NCBI GenBank assembly: GCA_000376725.2
Contig: KZ308284.1
Location: 919,302 to 983,301, forward strand
Length of the DNA: 64,000 nt
Reading direction: 5' to 3'
DNA from: Ladona fulva
Taxonomy: Eukaryota; Arthropoda; Insecta; Odonata; Libellulidae
Made by a program: the position numbers and the translations under genes. The notes beneath the pieces were generated by a model. The model saw only the letters and a list, made by a program, of their open reading frames with translations, did not search any database and was not told where the DNA came from. Of this stretch, positions 42,868 through 54,515 are shown piece by piece. Position 1 is the first letter of the stretch, and each line of letters begins with the position of its first letter.

Positions 42868-43420
42868 TTATTTTGTGTAATTCAAGAGGCGCATTCTAAA
42901 TAATTCAATTTTAGACAACAATATCGGCGTCAATTATTACATAACTCTTCTTCAATCGCAACAATCATTTGTTATTTTGCTTATTTCAAAAGGTGTATTC
43001 CAAATCTCTTCAACTCTCCGACTCAACAATCAATACATTAAAAAAATCTCGTGGTAAATTATTACTAGCTCAGCATAAATCTAAACAATAATAGGTTATT
43101 TTGCTTATTTCAAGAGGCGCATTCCAAATACTACAACTTTCTGACTTAACAATCAAAACATCAAACAATCTCGGCGACAATTATTACATAGCTCGGCTTA
43201 AACCTCAACAATAACATGTTACTTTGTATAATCTATTCTCTCAGCCCGTACTTCGTGGAAAGACATTTCACGCTAAAATAAAAGAAACTCAGTGATATCC
43301 ACAATTTTGATTTTAATCGACCGGTTTCGGCCTCCGGCCATCATCAGGTCATGTTACTTTGCTTATTTTAGGTGTATTCCAAGTACTTCAACTCTCTCGA
43401 CAGAAAAATCGGAACATTTC
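42868..43420. repeat. Degenerate tandem array, about 104-124-bp period
   Basis: TTATTTTGCTTATTTCAAGA, GGCGCATTCCAAAT-like blocks start near 42868, 42972 and 43096, and a fourth near 43219 is interrupted at 43227. CAACAATNTCGGCGNCAATT and ATTACATA blocks alternate with them. AACAATC words dominate. Confidence 0.75.
43227..43349. mobile_element. 123-bp insertion with perfect 12-bp target duplication
   Basis: CATGTTACTTTG occurs at 43215-43226 and 43350-43361, flanking this segment, and the tandem array resumes after the second copy. The insert contains GAAACTCAGTGATATCCACA, then TCGACCGGTTTCGGCCTCCG and GCCATCATCAGG. The ACCGGTTTCGG...CATCATCAGG motif is, to my knowledge, recurrent in arthropod genomes; I cannot name its class. 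The 12-bp duplication suggests retrotransposition. Confidence 0.8.
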
Positions 43421-44669
43421 AACAATTTCGGTACTACATACCAAATGCCACATTAGTCATTATCCACAGAAACAATACGCTGTTATTCATCATTGCCTTT
43501 ATTTAGCAGCAACATAAATAATAGACATTCGAAATACTTCAAAGAATTCGACTTTACAAAATAAGCAGCAAGTCTTTGTACAGTGGAAAGCTCTAATTAA
43601 TCAAGTTATTTATGTTTGACATCATATTTTGTTCATCATATGTTGGCTATTGTTTGTTGCCCCCTGGGACAATTGCTGCTTAATGTCTGAACCCTCCCTT
43701 GATCCAATGTATCGGGTCTTCTTGACCTTTTCGCTCCCAAAGATAGGGGAGGAATAGTTTTCTTTCGGCTCGCTATGCGGCGCCACTGCGTCTTATTTTC
43801 GTGAGCGCATTTATGCCGCACGAAAGATTAAGTGAGTAGTCGAATTGGATGAGGTTTTAAGGTGGTTGAATGGGGCTGATAATTTGGTTGTTAGATGTAT
43901 TTATTCAGGGAAGATAGGAGATCATGTGACTGGAAATTAATGGCGAAGGTGTACGTGGATTGGTGATAAATTGTTTTCTTATCACCTCATTGTTTCAGTT
44001 TAAAATATTTTAGCCTAACCTTAAAAAAAAAGGATTTGCTTGTGATTGTTCTTAAACAGTTTGTAGACTAAATTATTAGCGTAGAATATGGCAATGGAAG
44101 CTTGTTGTTCGGCTGGTTATAATTTCAAAATTACAAATCTGCCACGCAGATAGACGTACATACAATTGATACATTTTTCAGACTGTAATATTGATATTTC
44201 TGCGTTTTAAAGCGGTTATTATACCGATTTCCTACGTGCATCATCCTTCAGTATTTGAAGGCTATGAGACTGCATGCCCAATCATTTGTCTAATGAGTTA
44301 ATATTTCCAGAATTCCACTCTATTTCTGAGTGTGTGAGTCAAAAACAGACGAATCCATAGTCATATGCGTGTAGAACAGACGTAGCGTATCATATCTCCT
44401 CTTGTATGCCTGTATATTACGTTACGGGTACAAAACCCCACTCATACGGTTTCTTCTGAACAGCCAGACGCTAATATTTTTATCACGAAAAATGCAGCAC
44501 TCACCACATATTCACTATTACCATTCCTCCCCTTTTCCTCTCTCCCTTTACCCTTCTCTCTCTATTTCTTCGCTCTTTATTTTCCTCTTCTCTGTTCATT
44601 TCATGTTTGACTACCGTTCTCCTAATTTCTCCCATTCCTCCGGTTTCCAGTAATCGCCTCCAACCCTCA
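43421..44669. other. Unassigned DNA
   Basis: A pyrimidine-rich patch spans 44515-44640. The 61-codon minus frame at 43636-43821 has no motif. Confidence 0.4.
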
Positions 44670-45165
44670 GTGCTCTTGCACCAGCTCTTGTGGTTGTGTT
44701 ACTGTTTAGGAAGTCTTACTTTCACGGTGTACGCGATGTTTATTTATCCATCGCAGTTGTTATTCACATTGCTGAGGTTGTTACTTAAGTATTTAGGACC
44801 TTAGTTACATTAGCGGGATGAAATTCTTTCATTAAGGACGCCATTAATGCTCTTACAGTTGTTGTTCGCTTTGTTGCGGTTGCTATGCACATCGATGAGG
44901 TTGTTATTTACTGTTTTGGAATCTTAGCTGCATTATTGAGATTATATTCTATTGGTGAGGGCGCCATTACCACAGTAACAATTGTTGGTTGCATTGGTGC
45001 GGATGTTATGCACATTGTTGTGGTTGTATTTTAATTTTTGGTACCTTAGTTACATCATTGGGATAATAATCTATTGTCAAGGACGCCTTCAACATTGGTA
45101 AAGTTGTTATTTGCATTGTTGCGGTTGTTACGCGCATTTTTGCGGTTGATATTTACATTTTTTTG
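44670..45165 (+). repeat. Degenerate tandem array, about 122-bp unit, about 4 copies
   Basis: CCTTAGTTACATTAGCGGGA at 44799, TCTTAGCTGCATTATTGAGA at 44922 and CCTTAGTTACATCATTGGGA at 45043 mark the period. Between them GTTGCGGTTGTTAYGCACAT and AAGGACGCCATTAA-like blocks recur. GTTGTT wording dominates. Confidence 0.8.
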
Positions 45166-45828
45166 GCTGGATTCCCCTCTTTTCTTTCAGAATATTTAAT
45201 CTTTTACGGATGCGCGATAATCTGAGTTGATGGATTACGCAGATTTTCTACACTTAATCCGATGAGATTTCATGAGGATTCGCACGGCTTTAGCCTCGGT
45301 GTTTTCTTTTCCTTTGTTTGAACAAGAGAGAGTCAAATGGAGCAAATAACCTCTCATTAAGAGTAAATAACCTCTTTTAATTGTTCCGAACGGATCTTCC
45401 GCCTTGCGGTTTAGGGATTCAGTATCCCAGGAAAGGGTATTAATCGAACAAAGAAGCCAGAGGATACCGATTCCAATAATTTTCTGCTCGAGCGCCAAAT
45501 ATTTTAGCTTATCTAGAATATTCGCGATTCTCAGCGATATCGACGGTTTGATCTGGATGCAACAGGAAGGCGTTGATCAGGAAGAATGAAGAAATTGTAG
45601 GCCACACCGTGATCACCTAATTCTATGATAGATATAATGTGGCTCTATGAGTAGGGTGACTTAATTTCAAAGCAGTAAAAGCTGGAATATACGACAGACC
45701 CTGAAGTAAAGGCGATTTATAGCGCCTAGTTACAGAATCGAGAGTCCAGATGGCATGCAAGTATATGCAAATCATGCATAGGCTATAAGGAAGTGCCAAA
45801 CCACTGGTAAGTTCCGAAAGACGAAAAT
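45166..45828. other. Unassigned DNA
   Basis: Frames at 45235-45498 (minus), 45404-45589 (plus) and 45623-45928 (minus) show no motif. Confidence 0.4.
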
Positions 45829-45841
45829 AAAAACTTGTCAG

Positions 45842-46055
45842 ATAAGCGATGAGGAACGCATGGTTCACGTGCTTGAATTTAGATGAAGAAACTGAAAGAG
45901 AAACACACCGAGTCCCATCATAGCCCACGAAATTGAAGGAGGAATCGTTCTGTCGTGGTAGCTTAGAGGACAGAGCACCCGCCCGCCCGGAAAGTGGTAG
46001 ACACGGGTTCGATTTGCGGCTGAGGCAGACTTTTTCTCTTTCAATTTCTTCATCT
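45842..46055 (+). mobile_element. SINE family C, 214-bp copy with 13-bp target duplication
   Basis: AAAAACTTGTCAG at 45829-45841 and 46056-46068 flank the insert exactly. Within it, TGGTAGCTTAGAGGACAGAG (A box) and ACGGGTTCGATTTGC (B box) are followed by a tail AGACTTTTTCTCTTTCAATT, TCTTCATCT. A leader (AGATGAAGAAACTGAAAGAG at 45880) is the near-perfect inverse of that tail, so the transcript could fold back. The sister copy is at 25209-25318. Confidence 0.85.
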
Positions 46056-46068
46056 AAAAACTTGTCAG

Positions 46069-47941
46069 TTCATAAAAATGCATCGCATTATTTAATTGGA
46101 TTAGAAATGAGACTGCGACTGGCTTTCCCAATGGAATGAACCTGGAGAAAAAGTGGTGAAAAGCATTCCGAATTCTAAATGAGAACTCCAGTTATAGCCT
46201 TGGGTTCTCCAGGTGCATTCAAAGGGGAAATTTTTCTCCTCACTAGAACATAAGTTGTTGCAATTTATACCTCGCAATTTAAGTCTTCAAGCAGCACATT
46301 TTTATCTATGAAACGACATTTAACTTTATGTCAAAAATGTAAAAACATGGCCAATTGACATCGGAATAGAATAGAAGCCCACAGGAGACATTTACAGAAA
46401 TTTGATTGCACATACAAATCTCTAAAAGACAAAAAATTTTCATTTGAAAGACTTTAAATCTCGTTTTTTTTAGAGTATTCCATTCCTGAAAACAAATTTC
46501 GAAACGTTTCAAATGGAATATTAAAATATAACTTAGAATCGTCGAGTGAGAGGCGATAAGGGCACACGTCCTCAATCTCTTGTTTGGGGAAGTACAAAAG
46601 ATTGCGTAGCGAAATATTTTCCCAAAATTTTCATCTAAAATTCCATATTTTTTTAAATGTTTCATCTCAAATTTTATATAAGTCACAAGTTATTTTATTA
46701 TTTCATCCTTGTGAGGGGTCACAAAATATTGCTCATTGCGTAGCAACGCACCTCGAGTTTTTACAGTACATTAAAACTATTTTTCTAAATACATCATTTA
46801 GCACGATTTCAGATAGCATTGAAGGTCTTATGAACTAGTATACCGCACTTTACGAAGCATATTGTAAATTTTTTATATTTAACATGAAAGTAATATGGAA
46901 AAAATCGTATGTAATTTATAATTTCATTATTCCTGTAATATTTGATTGCTCACGATACTTAATGACTGCTTTATTCACAATTGATAAAAATAAAAAAGCG
47001 TTTCCTTGACAACCTTATTTACAATTGATAAAATTGAAACAATCAGGTAAACAGTAACTGTCTCCTTGACAACCGCAGTTGTGTCTGCTCGTGGCTTATG
47101 TATCAATTTACAATTTTTTTCGTGGGTTCAAAGGGGCAATTCGGATTGAAGCAGATTTTTTAATACCTTATGTTCAGAGCCATTTTATTGGAGTGTTAGT
47201 CACTTTAAATCACCCGGCGCTAGTATTACTGTTGCTATAACGGAAAGCAATTTCTCACGCGTGTCGTCCCATATAGAGAGTCTGGAACACGTTCAGACCG
47301 CATTCCAAACGCATTCTTAGGACCGTTTCCTGACGACCTAATTCGAGAGAAATGTCTCCCGGGGAACAATATATATATATTTCACATCGTTTCGGACCCC
47401 GAAAAAAATCTCGAATTATAAATATTCCTCGGGATGGGCGATACTCGATTCTTTTAATGCGGGGCTCGCTCCCGGAATATTAAAAACTCTGCATTTCTCC
47501 GTCCGTGGAATTCCTCTCACACTCGAGACCCATACTTTTCTGCATATTTTCTCGTCGGGAGGCAATTCCTTTCCGGTTCGAACATACACCTGCCCAAGTC
47601 CATCGGGTTCCAGTTCTCCTCTCGTAATATGGGTCTCAAATATCCAACGAGAAAGGGGAGGGCTGGATGTTTTTCGGAACGCAATGGCCTTTGGAAAGGA
47701 GGCTATGGGAAGTGAGAGAAACACGAAGGAACCACTTATCATAAATATCTCTACTTCCAACCCCCTTTGCATTCTTCCTTTCTTTCATCTCTTTCCTCTT
47801 TCTTCCACTCGTCGCCTATATGCTATTTTCTTCGTTCCAATTCTCTTTCGTTTGACAAGGAAGCGTTCTCCAATCGAACGCATAAATATTTGTTTGTCAA
47901 ACTTTCTCACCGATTGAGCAACAACGATGGTAGCTATGTAT
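46069..47941. other. Unassigned DNA
   Basis: AT-rich to 47100; GC-richer at 47190-47700 (minus frame 47416-47772, no motif); an AT dinucleotide run at 47369-47381. No gene recognised. Confidence 0.4.
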
Positions 47942-48067
47942 CTCTGTAACGATGGCAATCTCTAAAACGATCGTAACCTCTGTAACAACGGTAACATATG
48001 TAATGATGGTAACCTCTGTAACGATGGTAACCTATGATACGAATGACTCCTCTGTAACGATGGTAGT
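47942..48067 (+). repeat. 18-bp minisatellite, 7 units
   Basis: Seven consecutive 18-bp units of type CTCTGTAACGATGGTAAC with scattered substitutions. A faint eighth unit may precede it at about 47924. Confidence 0.88.
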
Positions 48068-48834
48068 CTAGTAGTGTTTACCACTGAAATAATGGCATTT
48101 GTTGCAATTTATTTTCCTGTAATTAACTAGCTTTATTAACAAGGAGGCACCTGATGACAATGTAACTAATTATAATTATAGTAATCTTGATATCAAATGT
48201 CTCATCTATTCATGGTGAGGTGTTACTTAACCTCTTAATTTGTGTTCATAACCTCTTCTTAATTACCTCTTTCTAGGTAATTTCTATGTGAAAGATTCCG
48301 TTGATTTATAATAATTATTATTAATGTAATATTCGCCGATCATTGTTTTATTTCGAGGACGCAGCGTTTCAGCATACGGGTCCGTTGTTGTGCAAAACAT
48401 TGGATTACAAATGATAATTAAATTGATGGTTCAAATATTAAGAAGATTGCTATTAACGATTGAAAATATTGGAATCTTGAAGAGTATTTTCAGTCTTAAT
48501 TATTATTTTCTTCTTATCGTCGTAACTCACGATAGTAGTTTGTTATTTACTTAGATCATTCTGAAATGCAAGTTTGGGAACTTTCTTATCCTCAATATGT
48601 CTCAATAACACTCAAATTTTCACTTAAATCTGTTATTATTATTATTTTTTTCAGATGGCAAAATGTATATTTGACGCAAGCTATTTAATTCTGTGTACTA
48701 TCGCACAGTAGAACCGAAATATTAGTAAAATATTTTGTCTTACCAGTCGTAACTCACGAAAATAATTTATTTACTTTAACCGTGATAATATCTTATATTG
48801 TAGAGTGCAATCTATAATATACTTATATTATAGA
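48068..48834. other. Unassigned AT-rich DNA
   Basis: Nothing recognised. Confidence 0.4.
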
Positions 48835-49020
48835 GTGCGTGAGTATGTAAGTCTGTCCGCCTAAAACCCGGAAACTAGAACTCGTATGACTTTCAAACTT
48901 TCGAGGTTTATAAATGTCTTCATAGATTAGAAAATTGGCTATTTTTTATTCACCCAACAATCCCTGGTTAGACTCCAGACCTTTAGAACTGCTTTCATAA
49001 GAAATCCATCGATATTTAAT
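48835..49020 (+). repeat. Dispersed repeat I copy
   Basis: AAGTCTGTCCGCCTAAAACC, CTCGTATGACTTTCAAACTT, then GGCTATTTTTTATTCACCCA and GACTCCAGACCTTTAGAACT, in the same order as 28700-28785. Confidence 0.65.
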
Positions 49021-49027
49021 TTCCTTT

Positions 49028-49212
49028 GTCGGCCTCAGTGACGTTGTGTTTAGGGTTGTGACGTTGAGGTCCCGGTTTCGAATCCTGGTTAGGGTGTGGT
49101 TTCTTGTCTGTGAGAAAGGATCAATCTAAAGAGTCAATCAATCAAAAGTCCATTATACCGGAAATCGCCCAATGAAGACGTGACTATTATTATTTTTATT
49201 ATTATTATGAAT
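49028..49212 (+). mobile_element. tRNA-derived SINE with (ATT)n tail
   Basis: GGCCTCAGTGACGTTGTG (A-box-like) and CCGGTTTCGAATCCTGG (B box in a T-arm) are followed about 85 bp later by an ATTATTATTTTTATTATTAT tail. A plausible short SINE with a simple-repeat tail. Confidence 0.55.
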
Positions 49213-49248
49213 TTACGATTAACGTATAGCTAAAGTTAGAGATGTAAA

Positions 49249-49490
49249 CTTAGGTCCGGTGTTATAATATTTAATTAAAATGTATTTTAACTAATGTCCA
49301 GTTTATGGCCTAATATTATGCTTTGTTAGAGTTACTGTAAAGATTATAATTGATTTCCATGCTAATTCATCATATACACAGGAGATTAACTATAATCTTT
49401 ACTTCGACTCTAACAAACCTCTATAATAGTGGACTCCAAAGGTAATTAATTATAGTTAATGTTAGTACACATTATAATACCGAGCCTTAG
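49249..49490. mobile_element. 242-bp fold-back MITE
   Basis: The left end CTTAGGTCCGGTGTTATAAT pairs with the right end, which read inward is CTAAGGCTCGGTATTATAAT. Inner arms GTTAGAGTTACTGTAAAGAT and (right, reverse complement) GTTAGAGTCGAAGTAAAGAT extend the complementarity towards the centre, leaving about 40 bp unpaired. No coding capacity. Confidence 0.75.
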
Positions 49491-51015
49491 TCTTCGTTTT
49501 CCTATTTGGTTGCCTGTATAGGTAAGAAAGGGGCCGTTCCAGAATCTTCAGTCATTAAACGATCTAGATGTAGTGAAAATACACTTCCCGTTTGACCAAT
49601 ATATAACATGAACACCATGGAGCCGGGAGGTCGCTATGAGAGTATTTCCCACAATTTACCGCTCATGCAACGGGAGGCGTAGGTGCAGAGAAATCGCCCC
49701 TTCCAATATCTTCTCCTGGTCCTTTCTCTTTCCCGAATTTATATTCTTCTTTGCCTCATCTTTTCCCCCTGTCCGTCCTTCGATGGTGGCCCGCGGCGAT
49801 AAGGTTTATGGTTCAAACCATCGCCTCCCTCTTTCACCACCCTACCATCAACTCAGCCCCCTTTTCTATACTGTTTCCCCTTTTCCACGTCAGAGTTCGC
49901 CTCCCTGTCATATACCTCACACACTCCTTTCCTATCCCGTATCTTCCCCATCTTCCCGCGGGACTTCTCTTCTTCCCATTGAACGCGCCCCATTCAAAGA
50001 GGACGCGCAAGTTTTTTTCGCGTTATTCCTTTTTTTTAAAGCGCTGTTCCGTACCATTCCAAGTGAGCGAGCTTTTCCTTTCTCGGATATGGAAATTCGG
50101 AGGACCTCCCCGAAGGTTTGCCTCGATGGAGGGAGGTGTTAGGCGGTCGGAAATGGGAGGTGATCATCTTCCGGAGCACACACGCACGGTGCACAAAAGA
50201 AAAGGAGATTGCGTTGCTGGGAAACCGACAGTTGGGGAGGGTGGGGTATAGTCCGTGGGGGGTCCTCACGAGCGGACATTGGGCTTCGAGAGCGGTGGGC
50301 AGTTGGTAAGCTTCCAGACGGAGGTCATCTCAAGGGAGAGTGCTCGCGGTGTGCTGTTTTGGTCCTCGGTGCCGTGGGAGAAAACGGACAGAACAAGGGG
50401 AGTTGTATATTTCACTTTCTTTTTCGGATGGTTTCACTCGGTGGCCGCAATGGTAAAGGGGGGGGGGGGCGTCCTCGGCGGAGGGAAGACAAATGGTTTG
50501 TATATTGAAATGTCCTCGGTGTCCTTTGAGGGTAATGGATGAGAATTTAGGGCCCATTTCCGTTCCGAATGTTAATACGTCGTTTGCGTGCGAGTAAATG
50601 TCCTCTTTATTCCTTTCCCCTTATTTGTATGCGTGATATTTTTTATTGGATGGATTGTTTTTATGTGGAGAATAAAATGCTGCGATATGCGTGCCGATCT
50701 TGAGGTCGATTGAAGAGCTGGATGTTGTCGGTAAAAAAATTTGGAAATGGCTGCGTAGTGTTGCTAATATATTTCGTCTTTAGAATTCCCTATATTTTAA
50801 AATTTGGGCGGGAATAATATTGATAAGGACACTTGAATTGGGTAGTCACGCGTTATATTTTTAATACATAAATCTCAATTTTTAAATGGCAATATGAACT
50901 ACGTAATCTCGTCGCGGTATTCAGTACATCAAGAAGCAGTATGAGAATGAAAGATATGAAAACTTTATAACATATGAAGGCTTTCATGTTACTCAACAAA
51001 TATTGTTAGAGGCTA
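49491..51015. other. C/T-rich then GC-richer DNA, no gene recognised
   Basis: 49690-50010 is pyrimidine-rich. 50100-50560 is GC-richer and contains a 12-G run at 50458-50469. Several overlapping frames (49636-50142, 49751-50251, 50209-50542) are in conflicting frames and without domains. Confidence 0.4.
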
Positions 51016-51175
51016 AAATTAGAGGTTTAAAAGCACTCCGTAAGCTGTATGTCGTAAGGAGGAACTCGCGCGTAGAGCCAAACGGAAAGTTCAGAAATAC
51101 CCATTTCTGAGAATCGCCCTATGCGCATATAGGAAACAAAGTTTCCATTTTCAAGGGTTCTACTATGAGTTCTAC
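51016..51175 (+). repeat. Family F arm
   Basis: GAGGTTTAAAAGCACTCCGT, GGAACTCGCGCG, CGCCCTATGCGCATATAGGA and TCCATTTTCAAGGGTTC follow the same order as 24846-24980. The second inverted arm is not seen. Confidence 0.65.
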
Positions 51176-52845
51176 TTCTTTCAACAAACATTTTGCGATT
51201 GAAAATTCGGTAGGGTGACATTTAAGAGGTTTAGGTGGTCGTCCAGGCCTCTAAATAGTTAACAAAAGAGTGATACTAAGTTGTCGAATAGTGAGTCGCG
51301 AATGTAAATCTTCCATCCTTGAAATCCATAAACTTTGCATGTTTCCGATACGTGTTCATGCTGCAGCGAAACTAGTCTATAGAGGAATCGCATGGTTCCA
51401 GAAAAAAATTCCTTTATGGACAGTAGTCTGTAATATACAGGTTCTGGATGGGGATTCCTATTCCGCAGTTCGGGACCGAGACATTTTTCCACCATGGACA
51501 AGTTTCCGCTATAAACAAGTTCCGCTATCGACAAGTTTCTCTGTATTTGAAAATAAATGAACAATGTAAAGCGTTTCATCTGATTGAATTAGATCAAGAA
51601 TTATTATTGTATTCTGGCTTCCTGCCATTCTAGACCATCGATGCCGAGTTCAAGCATTATTGAGTTGTCGATTTTAGTCTAACTATGAATACATAGAATC
51701 ATTGTTGGAACACTATTGTTATTATTGCGCCATCGTTTAGTCCCTGGGTTTACGTTGGCCATACAGGAGTAAACAAACGTACTTAAAAGCAGACAATGGC
51801 CACTCCGAATTCACACCGTTAAGCCTGGTATACCATCGTAATTGTGTTTCGCACATTCGTCAACATTTCTTCAATCCCGAGAAAAACTACACTTGACATG
51901 TCGTGCTTTACATTATAAAGCATGGCGAGCATTTTGTTCCTCATACCCACGAGCACATCATCGGAAGGAAGCCCTTAGAATCACGCCGTTGGCATTTGTG
52001 ACGCTCAGAGACTCTAACTTCATTCCACGATTCAAACAGTTCCGTGTGGGCCGAACATTTTTATTTCGGAGATTAGGTCCCGCTTGCCGTTAGGACCCCA
52101 GATAATTTCTCCTCCGTCTTTTTCGCAGGGGCCGGGGATCCCCCCGAGACGGATATCTCAATGAGAAAGAGAGGGAAAAGGGCAAAATTGGGGAGAGGGT
52201 CATGGGTGAGAAAAAACGCAGGCCTAGAAGGGGATATGGGTCGCTAACGGGGGGTGGGGTCTGCCTAACTGTAAGATAAGTGAGTGTGAGAGCAAGAGGT
52301 CGCTTCTGCCGTGTCCGCGTGATGTAGTTTGAATTGGATCCGAAAGAGGGAGGGGTTATGACCTTTTCGCAACTTCTCGAATATCTCTTCTTCGGTTTTT
52401 TTCCTCCTTTAATTTCGGTTTTTATCGCTGATGCTCCTTGGCGTATCTTTGCTCCCATAGTGTCCGTTTTTACGGCTGATGTCAATGAAAATCATCTGGA
52501 CCGGTCTTCTAGTATGTTACGGATCGCTTCGGGGAGCTGTATTCGATGCGAGAATTTTATCTTTCTGTCAGATGCAGTTATCGATGACGTAGGGTTTGAG
52601 TATCGTGGGCTTTTCTCGTGTGTAGTTCTTGGCGAAAGTACGAGAAATTCACGGAGAACACTTGTATAAGCAAAGGTGTATATTTTTGCTTTCATATTCA
52701 TATTGTCGCCTTCATGCATGAAGTTAAATTATGAATTGAGAATATTGACGTATTTCTGGACTCAATACTGTAATAAAAAAGCATTTATTTTTTAAAACTA
52801 TACTCAATACAAGATATCGAAAGAAAATAGAAATGGAACACGTAT
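51176..52845. other. Unassigned DNA
   Basis: 51486-51541 has three approximate 17-bp repeats of CCGCTATGGACAAGTTT type. 52080-52600 is GC-richer. Frames at 51259-51579 (minus), 51270-51560 (plus), 52090-52485 (minus) and 52334-52669 (plus) overlap and lack motifs. Confidence 0.4.
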
Positions 52846-53010
52846 GTTGATGAATTATAGTTATAAAAGCACTCCGTAAGCCGTATATAGGCAGATGGAA
52901 CACGCCTTAGGAGGCAAACGGGAAATTCTGGGTGACCAATTGCTAGAGAATTACCCTATGCGCATTCCGGAAACGTCTCCATTCTGAAGGGTTCCACAAT
53001 GGGATTTATT
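52846..53010 (+). repeat. Family F arm
   Basis: AAAAGCACTCCGTAAGCCGT, TTACCCTATGCGCATTCCGG and CTCCATTCTGAAGGGTTCCA match the left arm of 24846-25110. Confidence 0.7.
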
Positions 53011-53944
53011 TCCATTCTTTGCCTACAAAAGCGAGTTCTATATACCGAAACACTGCTTACGGAATCTTACGGGCTTACTTTTCTCAGTTTTTCAATCAAT
53101 CAGTTCCATCGTTTTGATAATGACTATACACCTACCACTGTTTCATATCAAGTACAACATTTCATGGCTGTCTAATTAACGGACAGTTAATGGAGCTGGT
53201 CTATTTAACTTTGTCGAGATTAATTAGGTGTCCGAACGAAATAATGGGCTCATAATTGTCATCAGTTATCGTATGAAGCGGATATTCTAAATCAGCCGAT
53301 GTCGCAATTTTAGTGATCGCAGTGTCACAGGATACTGTTACTATCGATGATTTAATAGATGACCCTCTTTCACGAGCTGGGAGTTGTCATGGATACTATG
53401 TTTTGTTACAGTTTGTGTCAATCCAAACATATTTTCGTTTAATTGCACAGTTCGTGCAAATGTCGGTGTCGAGCTTCCGCCAATTTTAAATTAAGTGTGT
53501 TTCATATTTTTCTCTACTAATTTTAGAATTTTTCGCCATATCTGAAATATGATTTTGAAGCCTTGTATGCAATGTATAATATAAACTTTAAAATTAACTT
53601 ATTGAAGGAAAAATACAGTTTTCATTTTGTGATACAGGGTAAGATAATTCCTGCGATATTTCGCATTCTCAGTGTATAGTTTCCTTCCTCTCCATCTATC
53701 AAATTCAGTGCTGCTGCTTGACTTTTGATATTCAGTTTTTTACGGAACGAATTACGCTGAAATCCCTGTTAACAATGAGTACGAACTTCGAGGGATATCA
53801 ACGAAGCATTAATTGATATTAATAGCTGAAAGAGATGGTTACTTCTTTGAATTTATTCTGCAGAGCGTTAGAAAAGCTAACAGGCTACTTGGTGTAAGAA
53901 AAAGAAGGTTGGAACATGAATTAGAGATTTTTATGAATTAGGAT
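53011..53944. other. Unassigned AT-rich DNA
   Basis: Nothing recognised. Confidence 0.4.
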
Positions 53945-54115
53945 GTTTATGAATCAGTGGTTTAGAAACACTCCGTAAGCCGTATTTCGGCAAGCGAAAC
54001 TCGCGCTCAGAGACAAACCGGAAACTCCGGATTACCGATTTCTGGGAAGGCCCAATGATCATTTCAGAGACAAAGCCTCCATCCTCAGGGGGTCTCCACA
54101 AAGAAAGGCTTCCTT
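53945..54115 (+). repeat. Family F arm, more diverged
   Basis: GAAACACTCCGTAAGCCGTA, GCGAAACTCGCGCTCAGAGA, ACCGGAAACTCCGGATTACC and CTCCATCCTCAGGGGG follow the family order. The CCTATGCGCAT block has become CCAATGATCAT. Confidence 0.65.
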
Positions 54116-54390
54116 AAGAATGAATTATTTCACACGGAATCATAAATTGGAGGGTGTTCAAGATATAGTTTACTATCCTGAAATCCTGCCCCAAGAGAAC
54201 ATTCTGGATGCGTCCTTGCAGGCGACAGTGATTGTTGTAATTAATTGTTGAAGGTAATCAATATATATATATATACACATACATATATTACGTTTATCCA
54301 TCATGCTAATTCCAGGAAGATCAAAACTTAAGAAAATTTAAAATTACAGTAAAGAGGCTACGTTAAAATATTAACCGACTCTTTTCATTT
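54116..54390. other. Unassigned DNA with an AT-rich microsatellite
   Basis: An (AT)n/(AC) run lies at 54260-54290. Confidence 0.6.
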
Positions 54391-54515
54391 TTAGTGGAAG
54401 TAGTACTGTTAAAAGTAACTTAAAAGACGGCCGAGATAGTTTTGGGTCCAAACCGGGAATCGAACCCGAGACCGCTTTCACCAAAGGCAATAGCGCCATC
54501 TAAAGCTAAAACTCG
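54391..54515 (-). mobile_element. tRNA-derived SINE, family A (diverged)
   Basis: The minus strand has CTCGGGTTCGATTCCCGGTT (B box in a T-arm), then GGCCGTCTTTTAAGT and AACAGTACTACTTCCA. The A-box region is poorly kept. Confidence 0.7.

Noticed and set aside
33410..43420. Repeat arrays considered as CRISPR-like
   Set aside because: Units are contiguous and degenerate with no unique spacers of constant length, and the context is a eukaryotic repeat landscape.
49636..50251. 168- and 166-codon plus frames
   Set aside because: They overlap in different frames across a pyrimidine-rich tract, so both are compositional.
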